Assembly (NCBI GenBank): GCA_018222665.1
Contig: JAAEZW010000136.1
Coordinates: forward strand, 1-5,724
DNA from: Paracoccaceae bacterium
GTDB taxonomy: Bacteria > Pseudomonadota > Alphaproteobacteria > Rhodobacterales > Rhodobacteraceae
DNA: 5,724 bases
Direction of reading: 5' to 3'
Part shown: piece after piece, positions 5,635 to 5,724 of the stretch
How positions within the stretch are numbered: the stretch's first letter is position 1
How the letters are laid out: every line of letters starts with the position of its first letter
The notes under the pieces: generated by a model
Seen by the model: the letters and a program-made list of their open reading frames with translations, nothing else
The model's database searches: none
What the model was told of the DNA's origin: nothing
Translations under genes and position numbers: made by a program

Positions 5635-5724
5635 CCCCGATGCAGCCCGCCGTGGGTTATTGATCATTCTGTCGTCGCCTTCTGGTGCGGGTAAATCGAC
5701 CTTGGCCGCACGGTTGCGCAGCTG
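5624..5724 (+). CDS. gmk: Guanylate kinase, N-terminal fragment (rest off the window)
   Basis: Gmk phosphorylates GMP to GDP with ATP, in purine nucleotide synthesis and salvage. Only 33 residues are visible: a short polar start MSNNPDAAR, then RRGLLIILSSPSGAGKSTLA, the typical Gmk beginning with its P-loop SPSGAGKST (18-26, K24). The GMP-binding and lid regions lie beyond the window. The ATG at 5624 is inside the last codons of yicC (11-nt overlap ending at the yicC TAA), with GAGAGAG about 10 nt upstream as ribosome site. Overlap and gene pairing imply co-transcription and probably coupled translation with yicC. Other P-loop kinases are possible from so short a piece, but the SSPSGAGKST motif after yicC makes Gmk very likely. 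Confidence 0.93.
   Translation, partial: MSNNPDAARRGLLIILSSPSGAGKSTLAARLRS

Overview
The window reads as an ordinary chromosomal segment of an alphaproteobacterium, most likely a member of the Rhodobacterales (Roseobacter-like). This rests on the aroK-aroB pair lying divergent from a small membrane protein / exported protein / xerD cluster, on the yicC-gmk pair, on a stand-alone PAS_5-type PAS protein, and on CtrA-like TTAA-N7-TTAA sites. The family placement is inference from gene content and protein style. No mobile element, rRNA, tRNA or CRISPR array was seen, and base composition looks even and moderate throughout. Every stretch longer than about 300 bases is covered by a gene.

Left part (1-2217, minus strand): a tightly packed three-gene set read right to left. 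It encodes a 49-residue single-pass membrane protein (2068-2217), a 493-residue exported protein of unknown function (597-2078), and the tyrosine recombinase XerD (1-593, cut by the window edge). The first two genes overlap by 11 nt and the next pair is separated by 3 nt, so they are probably co-transcribed. A 114-bp spacer (2218-2331) separates them from the divergent aroK-aroB operon. It holds overlapping, oppositely directed -10 elements and a perfect 6-bp inverted repeat just upstream of aroK.

Middle (2332-3994, plus strand): aroK (shikimate kinase) and aroB (3-dehydroquinate synthase), 7 nt apart, are two enzymes of the shikimate pathway to aromatic amino acids. Both keep all the catalytic motifs I could check.

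Right part (3973-5724): a PAS-domain gene on the minus strand meets aroB tail to tail with a 22-bp coding overlap. Divergent from it, across a 153-bp spacer (4588-4740), is yicC (endoribonuclease), which overlaps gmk (guanylate kinase, cut by the window edge) by 11 nt. The spacer contains one exact and one near-exact CtrA-type site in the same orientation, so the PAS gene, yicC-gmk, or both may be under cell-cycle/motility control by CtrA. That is the most interesting regulatory signal in the window.

Most of the window is housekeeping sequence. The less understood parts are the small membrane protein, the exported protein with only two cysteines in its mature form, and the PAS protein with its promoter. 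I did not find convincing evidence for a wholly new system.
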